From Gonatopus flavifemur (lineage: Eukaryota > Arthropoda > Insecta > Hymenoptera > Dryinidae): a DNA stretch of 64,000 nt. The position numbers were made by a program, and so were the translations under genes. A model generated the notes under the pieces. That model did no database searches. It was not told the DNA's origin and saw only the letters and a program-made list of their open reading frames with translations. Shown here one piece after another: positions 22,486-35,095 of this stretch; position 1 is the first letter of the stretch, and the number at the start of each line of letters is the position of its first letter. The stretch spans positions 310,001 through 374,000 of the forward strand of contig JAFFJZ010000030.1 in assembly GCA_018340375.1 (NCBI GenBank). The letters run 5' to 3'.

Positions 22486-23378
22486 TTGAGGGGTCTTTCT
22501 CGTTAAGGTTTTCAAGAAAAATTTTTTTTTTCAAACATTTTTTTCTCACAGAAAAAATTGAGATATCGTTCTAAATATTTATAGGTATATTAATCAAACA
22601 TTAAATATTCCAAAAAACTTTTTTCAGATTTAAACAAATTTTTTTTTGATATACTAATTTAAACAAAAAAGAAACACGAAAAAATGACGGTGGGAGCGAT
22701 TTGGGGTGACCGGATGATCTAAAAAAAAAATGGCAAATCATTCCTTGTTGAAGTGTCCATCGCATGAATTAGGATATTTTTTTTTCATCGAAAAATACCA
22801 TTTTTCGAAAAAATCGATTTTCGAGGGTGCAAAATTGGACAATTTTTGACCAATCAAAAAAATCCTAGTTCATTCGATAGCCACTTCAACAAGGAATAAG
22901 TTGCCTTTTTTTCAGATCATCCGGTCGCCCCAAATCACTCACCGTCATTTTTTAGTATTTTTTGTTGTTTAAATTAGTATAACGAAAAAAAATTTTTTGT
23001 AATATTCAAGGTCCAATAAACATACCTACAAATTTTCGAAACGATACCTCAATTTCCTCTACACGGAAAAAAGAAAACAGCAATGGTTACTGTGAATCGC
23101 AGTAATTCATTGACAACAAATGAAAAATCAAATTCACGCCGTTCATTACTGCGTCTCTCAGTAACCGTTAATGTCCAAGTAGCATCGACGAATTTCACTG
23201 CAGTACGCATCACTGTGATCGCACTAACCTTTATCATTCAAGCGTGCTTTCATTTGTTTTCCAACTGATTGATGTTATGGACAGTAACCAGTGCTGTTTT
23301 CTTCTTTCCGTGTATGAAATAAAAATGTTTGAAAAAAACATTTTTTTCTTGAAAATCTTAACCAGAAAGATCCCTTAA
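22486..23378. mobile_element. Foldback element (TTAAGGGGTCTTTC family), copy A
   Basis: Ends TTGAGGGGTCTTTCTCGTTA and TAACCAGAAAGATCCCTTAA, inverted through most of its length (for example GACCGGATGATCT and AGATCATCCGGTCGCC). A CACGG element is inserted in the right arm at 23062-23312. Copy B is at 33853-34803. Confidence 0.8.
23062..23312. mobile_element. CACGG MITE, 251 bp, nested in foldback copy A
   Basis: Ends CACGGAAAAAAGAAAACAGC and GCTGTTTTCTTCTTTCCGTG with TA on each side. Copy B of the host (near 34740) reads TTTTCTGTATGAG across the site, so the insert duplicated TA. Sister copy at 58678-58919. Confidence 0.88.
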
Positions 23379-24419
23379 TATTCATTTAAATTGAAAAATG
23401 TTCAATCAACTCACACGATGGATATCCGTTTTACGTGATAGATAAGATGTTGACGCGTGACCACCATAGACTTATGAGGCAATCTAAGGATAGTGTATGA
23501 GCTCATTATCTATAGAGTCAAAGTGCATTTTTGTGAGTTCAGCAAAACAAGTCTGACATATTGAAAATTAGGGGGGACCATTAGCATAAAAGCTAATGCA
23601 TTGGGCCTTTGAGTCAGTTTTTCGCCAGTTTTTAGTTCTTCAACTCAGTTCTTTGTTTTGTCTTCAGAATGTCTCATTTTTCTCTTTCTATACAGCTTCT
23701 GAGCTGTCAACCTTCAACTCTTTTCAACATTTCTACAAGTTCAACTTAAGCTGAAGTTCAAATTCTTCAAGTGTGTTAGATTCGCGTACAAGTTCTATTC
23801 TACACCAGTGTTATTCTTAATTAGTGTTCATCCCATTCAAAATATCAAGTGTGTTTGAATCAAATGTAATATTTATTCGAATCTTTCCATTCAAGTGAGT
23901 TTTCAAGAACTATTCAGTATGTAAAAGATGTATTTTCTCTTTCTATTCTTTGGATTGAAAGTTCGTAAGTGCTACACAATTATAATGATTTTGTAAGAAT
24001 TAAAATTGTCATTTCTCTAACCTATATTCATGTTTTTCTACCAATTTGAGGTGTCAATGATTAACTACTTATGAGAAAAATCGACTCCGAGGATCTCATA
24101 AGTGTTAATTAAAGACAAGTAATTGAATATTTGCAAGAAACATCGATTCCGATGATTCTACAGATGTTTAATTGAAAATATATGATAATAAAATAATATG
24201 ATTGAATCTTATAAATTGAACACAACATGTATTTGTCTAAAATATGACTGGTATTGAAGAAGAAACTGAATATTTGGAAGCCATTGTTGAATAAAAAAAA
24301 ACACTTCTAATTCAGAATAAATTAGATCTTAAAATACAATGTAATGTCTGGAAAAATGGTGAAACTTCTGATTGAGATTTGAAATTGTTAAAGCTGTCTA
24401 AAAATGAATTGTTTCATAA
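23379..24419. other. No gene recognised
   Basis: Contains a palindromic motif TTAGCATAAAAGCTAATGC near 23581. No coding region or element boundaries that I can support. Confidence 0.4.
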
Positions 24420-25742
24420 TAGTTTATCAGGGTTGGCACTAATGGGCCCAACCCAATTGTCCCCACTGGGTTTTTTCGGGTAAACCCACGTTGAAAAAAC
24501 CCATGAAAAACCCGTGAAAAACCCACTTTATACGAGGAAAATGAATTCAATAAAAGTAATATAATTGCAAACTTTTATTCAAGCATTTATTGTATCTTCA
24601 TACATATTTGTTCAAAAAATGATTGTGTTGAAGAATTCAATACTATGAAATTATTGTACACATTCATTATATCAATTATATTCGAATTTCTACATTGGAA
24701 TTGAATAAATGCCATGAGAAGAAAACCATTATTAAATTATACATCTTTTTCAAGTACACTTGTAAATTAAATTTCCAACTCTTGGTGATTGAATTAAGAA
24801 TTCAGTAACATGTTATTGATTTTTCAATTTTTTCACTACATTCCATTGCTCATAATAGTATAGGGTGGTGACTGACATTTCAATTACATATGAATGAAAA
24901 TTCAATTAATAAACTATACTGCTATGGATAATATAATATATAATGCAGTAAAGATTTAAAAATTCAATTAGATGTAACTGAATTCCTTATTCAATTAATA
25001 AAAATATGAAATCTCATTTACAAGTGCACTTGAAAAATGAATGAAATTTCAAGAAATTTTTAACAGTGATGTTACAGTTCAACATAGAAGCATTATGTTA
25101 AGATAATAAAAACATTTGGTTGAACTGTTTGAGACATGTTGAATATGTGAATTTAAACATAATGAAAATTCTCAACTGTATAATGACTTTTTATATGCCA
25201 AATATAATTTAATAATTCCAGAAAAATAACAACATGAAGTTGATGAATTAATCCATTCGATTTTGAATCCAGATCAATCCAATTCCAATCATTCACTGTG
25301 AAAAATTTTTTTCAATTCCCAATGTCTTGACAATATTGAAATTAGACGCCAAAAGTTAGTGATTGAATGATGTAATTCTTGATAATTACTCTATGAAATA
25401 TTCTTGAGAGCCATTCAATCAATTTCTGATATAAAAATCAGTCGAATCAAGTTTAATCAAAACATTACTAAACTGAAACTGAGAATAGTGCATTGAGACT
25501 TATAATTGTTTCCTTCCTGAAAAAATCTACGATTAAACAAATGATTTTCATTCAAATGATTAAAAATAATTTGTTGAACAAAAAATTCTTTTATGAATTA
25601 ATAAATAGAGTCAATGTAATAAAACCCACAAAAACCCGGAAAAACCCAATAAAGTCCTATAAAACCCGCAAAAACCCACAAAAACCCAGTGGGTTGAATT
25701 TTCAGAGGAAAAACCCGGGTTTTTGCCAACCCTGTAGTTTAT
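24420..25742. mobile_element. hAT non-autonomous element with 8-bp duplication
   Basis: Element 24428-25734 (1,307 bp). Starts CAGGGTTGGCACTAATGGGC and ends GGGTTTTTGCCAACCCTG. TAGTTTAT flanks it exactly on both sides (24420-24427 and 25735-25742). An 8-bp duplication with CAGGG ends fits hAT. AAACCC-rich subterminal blocks are at both ends. No transposase frame remains. Confidence 0.88.
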
Positions 25743-26080
25743 TCAACTCTTGAATATAATAAATACGATATTTTTATCATAAATTCAATGTTTTTATTTA
25801 AATTTCTTTCTCTAATTGCTCTGTTTCTCCTCGTCCTTGTCCATGAAACAAAATAGGGAAACTTAAAATTAGGGAATTTTAAGATGTTAATATTTATATT
25901 AACTCCTATCTCATTGTTACCGAAGGAAAAATTCTTTGAATATTTCTGGACGTGACACTTAATTTGTTTGCGTTTTAGATACAGTCATGGAATGATCTGA
26001 ATTCGAGACTTTTTTTTACAGTGCAATCATCATCGGTTAGTAGGATTCTTTGACAACGCTGTTACTAACGCATAGAGGTA
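25743..26080. other. No gene recognised
   Basis: AT-rich linker between two elements. Confidence 0.4.
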
Positions 26081-26341
26081 CACGCAGAGAAGAGAATGGT
26101 AATATTTACCACGCTAACATAGTATTCGGTCTTATTTTATATAAAATCGTGATTGTTACTGTGTAAGAATACAATTCTTTACTACTTTTCTGGTAATATT
26201 ATATATGTAGCATAGTAATTATTACCAGAAAAATGTTAAAGATTTCTATTCTCACATAGTAACAATCACGATTTTATATACATAGAATAAGATAGAGTAC
26301 TATGTTAGCATGGTGAATATTACCACTTTTTTCTCTCCGTG
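26081..26341. mobile_element. CACGG-type MITE, 261 bp
   Basis: Starts CACGCAGAGAAGAGAATGGT and ends ACCACTTTTTTCTCTCCGTG. Strongly palindromic inside: GTGATTGTTACTGTGT and AGTAACAATCACGATTT face each other. Confidence 0.7.
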
Positions 26342-26485
26342 CACGTTTTGATTACTTCATATAAATATATACACGAGAAAAAAAATTTCCACATGGGTTG
26401 TCATCATGACCATCCAAAATATCGTAAAAAATGTATTCTTTATAAAATGAATCGGATCGGCATTGTTGAGAGAGCGGAGTGCACA

Positions 26486-26698
26486 CACAGTAAAAAATTT
26501 TGTGTATTTTCACCACACTTGCATGTCCCAAACGGTCCACACAAAGTTTGTGTTAAGTATTTGGTACAAAGAATATGTAAAATTAACACACCAAAGTGTT
26601 AAGTTTACATTGAAAATCTGTCAGTTTGATACTCATCTGTGTTGATTTTCAACACGAATTTTGTGTGGACCATTTCCAACACAAAATTTTTTACTGTG
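26486..26698. mobile_element. CACAG-type MITE, 213 bp
   Basis: Ends CACAGTAAAAAATTTTGTGT and ACACAAAATTTTTTACTGTG are perfect inverted repeats of 20 bp. Internal TGTCCCAAACGGTCCACAC recurs in part near 17390. Confidence 0.75.
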
Positions 26699-27432
26699 TA
26701 CTCATAATAAAACACATCAGAAGATCAGTAACCAACGTTTGTAGAAGTATAAATTTTAAAGATTTGCTATCACTAACCGGTATATTGTTTGCGTCATCTG
26801 CTAATGAATTGTATACCAACAGTTAATGAGAATGAAGTGAGCTAGTAATATTTTCATGATCACCAACTACATGTTTCCACAGATATCAAGTCTTGATGTC
26901 CCAACGTAAGCTGTTACGATTTTTTATTTTAAATGTAGTCTAAAATTTCTTATGTCTATGGCTTACACAGAAAAATAGAACTTCATACGGTGGCATATTT
27001 GTCAGTGTACATAATTGCTGCATATAGTTCATATGAAAATTTTAAAAACATTTTTTATAGTGTACGTTCTCGCTCCCGATTAAAAAGTTATTATCAGATC
27101 AAGCCATTCTATTTTGAATCCTAGGTAGATTCCAATAACTTCCATGCCGAATGTAGTACGGTTTTCTTTCCTTAATAAGGTTTCCCTGACAAGGTTCTGA
27201 TGGTAGCCAAGCGTTACAAGCTTTGTAAAGACCCAAGCAAGATCGAGATCAACTTGATCAACACCAGGGGATAAATTCCTAGTTAGGTTAGCACACATAT
27301 GGTTTCAGGTTTTCACTATCATTTTCAAAAATCTGATATGCGTTCGTAGATGTTATTATCACGTTATTTTATCTTGTAATAAACAAGCTTCATTCGTATA
27401 CATATATCGATTTGTACTACTGATATTTCAAC

Positions 27433-29022
27433 GGTTGCTAGATGGTAGCATATAATTCCAAAACGTTGCTAGATGGTAGCAAACAATTCAGAATGGTTGC
27501 TAGATGGTAGCAAATAATTCCAAAACGTTGCTAGATGACAGCAAATAATTCTAAGTCGTTGCTAGATGGTAGCGAAAAATTCAGAACGGTTGCTAGATGG
27601 TAGCATATAATTCCAAAACGTTGCTAGATGGTAGCAAAAAATTCAGAATGGTTGCTAGATGGTAGCATATAATTCCAAAACGTTGCTAGGTGGTAGCAAG
27701 AAATTCAGAATGGTTGCTAGATGGTAGCAAATAATTCCAAAACGTTGCTAGATGACAGCAAATAATTCTAAGTCGTTGCTAGATGCCAGCAAATAATTCG
27801 AAAACGTTGCTAGACGACAGCGAATAATTCCAAATCGGTGCTAGATGGTAGCAAACAATTCAGAATGGTTGCTAGATGGTAGCAAATAATTCCAAACCGT
27901 TGCTAGATGATAGCAAAAACCTCCAAGTCGATGCTAGATGGTAGCGAAAAATTCAGAACGGTTGCTAGATGGTAGCATATAATTCCAAAACGTTGCTAGA
28001 TGGTAGCAAAAAATTCAGAATGGTTGCTAGATGGTAGCAAATAATTCCAAAACGTTGCTAGATGACAGCAAATAATTCTAAGTCGTTGCTAGATGGTAGC
28101 GAAAAATTCAGAATGGTTGCTGAATGGTAGCAAAGAATTCCAAGTCGGTGCTAGATGCCAGCAAAAAATTCAGAATGTCTGCCAGATGGTAGCAAATAAT
28201 TCCAAAACGTTGCTAGACGACAGCGAATAATTCCAAATCGGTGCTAGATGGTAGCAAACAATTCAGAATGGTTGCTAGATGGTAGCAAATAATTCCAAAC
28301 CGTTGCTAGATGATAGCAAAAACCTCCAAGTCGATGCTAGATGGTAGCCAAAAATTCAGAACGGTTGCTAGATGGTAGCATATAATTCCAAAACGTTGCT
28401 AGATGACAGCAAAAAATTCTAAGTCGTTGCTAGATGGTAGCGAAAAATTCAGAATGGTTGCTGAATGGTAGCAAAGAATACCAAGTCGGTGCTAGATGGT
28501 AGCAAAAAATTCCAAGTCGGTGCTAGATGCCAGCAAAAAATTCAGAATGTCTGCCAGATGGTAGCAAATAATTCCAAAACGTTGCTAGATGACAGCAAAA
28601 AATTCCAAGTCGTTGCTAGATGGTAGCAAAAAATTCAGAATGTTTGCCAGATGGTAGCAAATAATTCCAAAACGTTGCTAGATGACAGCGAAAAATTCAA
28701 AGTCGATGCTAGATGGTAGCAAAAAATTCAGAATGGTTGCCAGATGGTAGCGAAAGATTCCAAGTCGGTGCTACATGGTAGCAAAAAATTCCAAATGGTT
28801 GCTAGATGGTAGCAAAAAATTTCGAGTCGTTGCTAGATGACAGCGAAAAATCCTTAGTCGATGCTAGCTGGTATTAAAAAATTCAGAATGGTTGCCAGAT
28901 GGTGGCAAAAAATTCCAAGTCGGTGCTAAGCTGTAGCAAAAATATCAATCAGGTTTCCGGATGGTATGGAAAACAGCCCAGAGGTTGCTAGACGTTAACA
29001 AAAAAATCTCCTCTGGTGCTAT
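27433..29022. repeat. 31-bp minisatellite, about 50 units
   Basis: The unit is GTTGCTAGATGGTAGC followed by a 15-bp variable part such as AAATAATTCCAAAAC or AAAAATTCAGAATG. The first part holds the palindrome TTGCTA-GATGG-TAGCAA. Variants alternate, and blocks of several units recur (about 27820-27960 versus about 28205-28370), so there is higher-order structure. Units degrade toward 29000. 31 is not a multiple of 3 and no long frame crosses the array, so it is not coding. Confidence 0.95.
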
Positions 29023-32000
29023 ATGATAATTCACAAATTTATGTAAATTAATCGACACATTGCGCAGCAAATGTCCCTCCAAAACTCGGGAAAATTGTTA
29101 TAAATTAATTTGATTCAAATAATATTTTCCACAAATTTCATGGGGAAATTCGTGTACACATATTAGAAATTTATATCTCCGTGGATAGTGAAGATTTAAA
29201 TATTTTTCACAGGGTACTCTTCTCTCAGTGTATGAAACTGTTTCTTGAAAATCCGCTTTCTCCTCGATGGTCTAGAAGCGCGTTTCATATTCGTCTATAC
29301 AAATTTGTATAAATACAATTTTGGTCAGTACTCACGTTTCGTTCAATGTATACTTTCATTTCAATGATGGAGAATTATGCAATGGAGGTTAAGTGGCTAA
29401 CAGGGTATAAAGTGGAAAGAACGAGGGTTTAAAAAGAAGAAGAACATAGGAAAAAAATTGAAACAATAAAGTAAAAAAGGAAAAAAGTGCTTCGATGACG
29501 GTCGTGTAGAGCTACAGGTATCCAAAGCTTCGTACACAATCAACCTCCCTCTTTCTTCGCTTTCTTCTCTTCTCTGTGTCATTCTATAAAGTCCCTTCCA
29601 AACTCGACTCCCAGCTCCATTTTATGCAGCTCTTCTTCTTTTTTATTTATTTTTCTATTTTCTTCCCTGTTTCCTCTCATACTTAAATACATAACATACA
29701 ACAAAGTATGTTATATATCTTCCCTCTCTTTCATACTCATTCGTAAGCCTTGGCTCTTCGTCGGCCTCGAGATATATGCGCGCGCTCGTTTCACGATCAG
29801 AATTCTTTGTATCCCCTGTACACCCTGCAATCCGTCGAAGTATTGATCCGTTGCCTGTTCACCCCGTCATCCCTATTTCTCTATACATCTATCTTTCTCT
29901 TCACTTCAACGTTGGGGTAGCTGCGTTGGTTAGTAATGTCAGGCAAGCAGAGCGAGCGGTGGCGGTGCTAGGTTCCTGCCTGCCTGCTCGCCTGCCTGCT
30001 TACTAGGAGGAATTGAGAAAGGTTTTGTTGATGGAAAGGTGAGAGAGAAGTACAAAGAAAGAAAGAGAACTGAAATCCAAACTGAAACCAGCCCCAACTA
30101 CGCAACCTAAACTATTCCACCACTTGCTATACGTATACAGTTCACAATCACCACTGTAACCTTTACCAACACTATCCTATATCCTTAGTCACTGCATACA
30201 TATTCTATCCCTTCATTTCAGACAGAGAAAACTATATGAACGATGTACGGACAAAGTGTGTTTGTAAAGAGTTTACGCAAGCACAATGATATACATTGAT
30301 GTGTGTATCTCTCCGTGTCTATGCACGTGAAGAGTTCATTTGAACTTTGCTTGAAATTGGAATTTTTTATTCGCTTCTGATTTTACTTTCCACCCTTATT
30401 CTTGTCTACCCCGTTTCTCGTCGCGACCAATGTAAAAATCCTCCCTAGAATACCAAAGACGTATTCGAATTTAAATTTGTTTGTCCTTTGATGCATATAT
30501 ATATATATATATATCTATTTATTATATTGTGATTATTCGTCTTGAAATGAGTAGAAGAAATTTCCTTATTTTCATCTCTAGTTGTTCGCTCGGACCGCGT
30601 TCCCTGGGGAAATTTTAAATTCCCAACCGAGCAATTCCCTTCTTGTATAACATGTCATCAAAATGACATCCGAACTGTTGACCCGTGTACGATCGACATA
30701 GCAATTTTGGAATATTACCCATCACCCCGGAGTTCGAACCATGGGTACACAATGAATAAATCGTTTCCGTCGATCATATTTGGCTACCTTTCTATTAAGA
30801 CCATTGGGTAAATGCGATCATCCACGCCCAGTGAAATTGATATGTTTCAGATAATGAAAGTCTATTCTTCGCAAGAATGTAAATAGTCTACCGAAGATGA
30901 TTTAATTTATTGTAATATTAAAAGCTACAGAGAAATTTTGTTTATTTCTTCAGAAATCCATAGAGATATAAATATCTCGTGAGAATCCTTCATAATCCAA
31001 AACATCCTTTGTTATTACCCTACCAAAGAAAGAAAAGTCACTAAATGAATCTTCTTGCTGAATCTCAATTTCCTGGTTTCATGGGTTTCCGTAAGGCGTT
31101 GATGAGTGGGAGAATATAAGGGAACCGAGGCTTTGTCTTTTATATGTGTGGATATCAATGTTTCTCTCAGAGGGGTTATTTGATTAAAATTCGGATCAGA
31201 TATGTTTTGGAATGGGGGAACTTTCATGCTTACTGGAACGAAATAAAATTCTTAGAACAATTTTACTGGAGTATTATTTCATGTAATTAAGAATCATAAT
31301 TTCAGTTGCGATTGAATACAGTATATTATCCTTTTCAAAATATCTTGAGGATTATTTTTCAATGCTGGGAAGCGAACCTCATGCTTCAAACATCCACTTG
31401 AAAAGGAAAGAGAAAAATCTCTCTGTATTAAATACTTCATTGATTCAATGAAATATTTCTTCAACGTCATTGGGTTCTTTACTCTAAAGAGATGTTGTTC
31501 TCTCGCAGCATAAACCCTTTACAAAGAATAAATGAAATGTTTCTTTCCAAGTTAAAAAATTATACTCTTTCGTCAGATGAATTCAAGTGAATTGAGGGAA
31601 CGAATATTTGATTAGTTGAGCCACACAATCGCTTTCACCATCTTCCATTTTATATGTATTTAGGCGCAGGAAATTATTTTCACAATGTATAATCGGTGGT
31701 CATTTTATTACAAATTGATCATTCTCATGAATTCATACGTTTCGCTTTAGGAGGTGATGGAAATTAATTGCGTTGATATTCGTGTGACGATCCTGTACCT
31801 CAACCAGAAGAAGTGAGAAAAGCAAACACTTGGAGACTGATGAGAGCTGAGCATGTCCATGCATTCGTTTGACTATGGTCTCATCCAATAAAAATGAATC
31901 GTCGCATGAGTGATCTGAAAATCATTTTATACGAACGAGAAAAGGTGAAGAATACACGATTGAATAATCCTGACGATAAAAAAGATCGATTATGCAACAC

Positions 32001-33135
32001 AATTGTGAAGAATTTTGTTGATGTGCGTGAAAGGGTGGATATACAGGAACCGTAAAACCATGAATGTAACAATTCTTTTTTTCACGATGATATCAAAATG
32101 AAAATGAGTAGCAATAAAAATCCCCTACTGTTCAGCATTTGAAGCGCGTTAATCTCCGATTCCACGAAATATTCATTTCATTCGCGCAGCTATCTTGAAT
32201 ATTCTGTATTCCGTAGAATCCCAAAGGCAATTTATTCTTTGCTTGAATTTTCACGGATTGAGAGATTTTACAATATGGATTACGGCACGACATTTCATCT
32301 TCAAGGTACACGTACTTCATTGATGATTTTATATCCATTTTCAATATTAAATGAATTTCTCATAATTTCCATGACAATAGACAAAAGTCTGCAAACTCTT
32401 CAAGCAAAAGAATAAGGTAGCTTAATTAATTAAATCCGATTTAACAGCGATATTCTCATGAAAATGGAATACTTACAAGGTACAAAGTTCTTCCCTCAAT
32501 TCGTATGATCGACGAAGGAAAGAAATAACTAGTAATTTTAAAATTGACATAAATTTTCATCAGGTTCGAGTACTCGTATAAAGAAAAAACTTTGAAATCA
32601 TGGATTCTCATTCGAATGTATTCATAAAATTTAGTTTTTTGAATGACAAATGGAAAGAAGAGGGTAAAAAACGACAAGTGAAGGGATGAGATAAGAAAGG
32701 CTTTGAAAAAAAGGGAGGATGTGAATGAGGAAGGGGAAAAAAACAAAGCATAAAGAACTTAATGCGAAGAAAAGGATTTTCCTGTCGGTGATACACCGAG
32801 AGGAATTCCTATTGTTGAAACAACATAAAAGTCGGAGCATAATCTCTTGTCGGATGGAACGATTACTAGACAAATAAAGTACGTCGTGGAGTGGTTGTAT
32901 AATGATTTATCAATTATCGCTGCATATGACGTGAAATTATACGTGAAAAATGAAAAGCAATAGAATGGAATAAAGTCTTCAATTCAAGAGGAATTACTAG
33001 AACTATGGAAAAAGAGTGCAGAAATTATTCTATGAATTCTATGCAAATTATCATGAAATATTTATCGGTGAAAAATTAATGAATATGATGTATGTAATTT
33101 TGTTTATATCTTTTGCAAACAGAATTATTTCATTT
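29023..33135. other. Unassigned region; one CpG-richer block and microsatellites
   Basis: 29500-30010 is less AT-rich and includes CTGCCTGCCTGCTCGCCTGC near 29976, so it could be a promoter or leader, but nothing else supports this. An (AT)n run is at about 30493-30514. I could not support any coding exon in 30.1-33.1 kb. Confidence 0.35.
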
Positions 33136-33854
33136 AAGGGGAGGTTCTCATCTAGCGATCCCAAAATGAGGTGATTTTCTCGAATTTTTTTTCATGGAAG
33201 GAAGTAAATAAAGAACTCGGGGGTGTTCACACTTGTTAATTGAGTCTTTAAGTGAATAAAAGAATTTTTTTCAGTAAAAAATAGTGCCGTGGGAATTGTT
33301 GATACGTTTTGAAACATAACAATCTGAAAAAACAGTGATCAATCGGGCGCCATTATAGCACTTACAAAAATTATCAGAAATCAAAAATCCAAAAATGTTC
33401 ACGAAATATATTATATTTGTTGAAGGTTGTACCGATGAAACTAATGAAAAGTCCAGAATTGAAAAAAATGACAGACATGCAAACTTTTGGTAGCGTTTTT
33501 TCACCTTTTTTTCGCTCTCCAAAGTGCTATAAAAAGCAAAAAAAGGCAAATGTCATCTCCATTTATGTTCATCTTCCGATAAATTCAATCAGCTTCAAAA
33601 TAAAAAAAAAGAGCGGTTCGTTCAGTAGTTTTTGAGATATCGTGGAGCCAAACTTGAAAAACATGGTTTCGAGAAAAAACGCTTTTAACGTTTCGGAATA
33701 CGAATCCTTTGACTTGAGAAAATTTTTCTCATGTACTTTGAGACCCATTTAATGAATGTCAAATAACTTAAGTTCTTAATTCACTGCCTTTTTAAGAAAA
33801 AAAATTCGAGAAAATCACCTTATTTCGGAATTCGCTTGTTGATAACCTCCCCTT
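33136..33854. mobile_element. Foldback/TIR element with AAGGGGAGGTT ends
   Basis: Starts AAGGGGAGGTTCTCATC and ends GATAACCTCCCCTT. Inner arms TGATTTTCTCGAATTTTTTT and AATTCGAGAAAATCACC are inverted. About 719 bp, no coding frame. It abuts the next foldback element directly. Confidence 0.7.
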
Positions 33855-34803
33855 GAAGAGTCTTTCTTGTTAAGATTTTCGAAAAAAAATTTTTTTTCCG
33901 AACATTCTTTTTCATAGAAAAAATGGAGATATCGTTTTGAAAATGTGTGGGTATGTTTATTAGACCTTAAATATTACAAAAAAATTTTTTTCAGATTTGG
34001 ATAAATTTTTTTTTTCGTTACACTAATTTAAACAACAAAACACACTAAAAATGACTGTGGAAGTGATTTAGGACGACCGGATGATCTAAAAAAAAAAAAA
34101 AATGGAAAATTATCCCTTGTTGATGTAGCTATCGCATGAACTAGGATCTTTTTGATTGGTCAGAAATTGTTCGATTTTCCACCCTCAAAAATCGATTTTT
34201 TCGAAAAATTGCCGCCATTTTATTATTTTTTGATGAAAAAAAGTATTCTAGTTCATGCGATGGGCACACGGAAAAAAAGAAATAGTTGCAGCAACTACTT
34301 AAATAGGCGATTTTCGACCATCTACTTAAGTAGTTGCTGCAGCTACTTAGTAGTCAGGACAAGTAACTCGATAGTTGCACTAACTAACGTAAATACCTGA
34401 GGTATTTTGAATTAGTTGAGACAGCTAACGTGTTACTTATCTCGACTACTAAGTAGCTGCAGCAACTACTTAAGTAGATGGTCGAAAATCGACTATTTAA
34501 GTAGTTGCTGCAACTATTCTTTTTTTTTCGTGCACTTCAACAAGGAATGATTTGCCATTTTTTGTTTTTTTAGATCATTTGGTCGCCTCAAACCACTCCC
34601 GCCGTCATTTTGTCGTGTTATTTTTGTTTGAATTAGTATAACGAAAAAAAGTTTGTTCAAATCTGGAAAAATTTGTTTGTAATATTAAATGTTTTAATAA
34701 ACATACCTACAAATTTTCAAAACGGTATCTTAATTTTCTGTATGAGAAAGAAATGTTTGGAAACGAATGTTTCTTGAAAATCTTAACAAGAAAGACCCCT
34801 TAA
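33853..34803. mobile_element. Foldback element (TTAAGGGGTCTTTC family), copy B
   Basis: Same family as 22486-23378, with ends TTGAAGAGTCTTTCTTGTTA and AACAAGAAAGACCCCTTAA. A different CACGG element is inserted near its centre. The position hit in copy A is empty here, and the position hit here is empty in copy A. Confidence 0.8.
34267..34532. mobile_element. CACGG MITE, 266 bp, nested in foldback copy B
   Basis: Starts CACGGAAAAAAAGAAATAGT and ends CTATTCTTTTTTTTTCGTG. CA flanks both sides; copy A reads GATAGCCACTTC without the insert. The interior is built from AGTTGCTGCAACTACTTAA palindromes. Confidence 0.85.
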
Positions 34804-34836
34804 TGCTATAGGATGCTTTTGAAATCTTCTACACGA

Positions 34837-35095
34837 CACTGTTAGAAAAATCTGTCCTAAACTTAACAATAATATTATGAAGTTTTTTACATAAACGTTT
34901 TATTAAATTTCATACGAAATTTTTTATGAAATTTCATATTTCCATATTAATTTTAAGAACGATTATTAAATTTAATATGAAAACATGAAATTTCATAAAA
35001 AATTTCGTATGAAATTAAATAAAATGTTTATGTAAAAAACTTCATAATAGTATTGTTGAGTTTAAGACAGATTTTTCTAACATGAGTCGATAGTG
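34837..35095. mobile_element. Near-perfect palindromic MITE
   Basis: Left arm GTTAGAAAAATCTGTCC, CATACGAAATTTTTTATG and the matching right arm CATAAAAAATTTCGTATG, GACAGATTTTTCTAAC. The arms pair over about 120 bp. Confidence 0.7.

Noticed and set aside
27080..27298. 72-codon minus frame reading LTRNLSPGVDQVDLDL
   Set aside because: No family recognised and no splice or poly(A) support. Left unannotated.
27433..29022. CRISPR-like array of 31-bp repeats
   Set aside because: There are no unique spacers, the whole unit repeats, and the surroundings are eukaryotic. It is a minisatellite.
29500..30010. CpG-richer block as a confirmed promoter
   Set aside because: Only composition supports it. 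No start site, exon or downstream gene could be linked.
30680..30760. Possible tRNA because GGTTCGAACTCC occurs on the minus strand
   Set aside because: The T-stem does not pair and no A box or acceptor stem is placed correctly.
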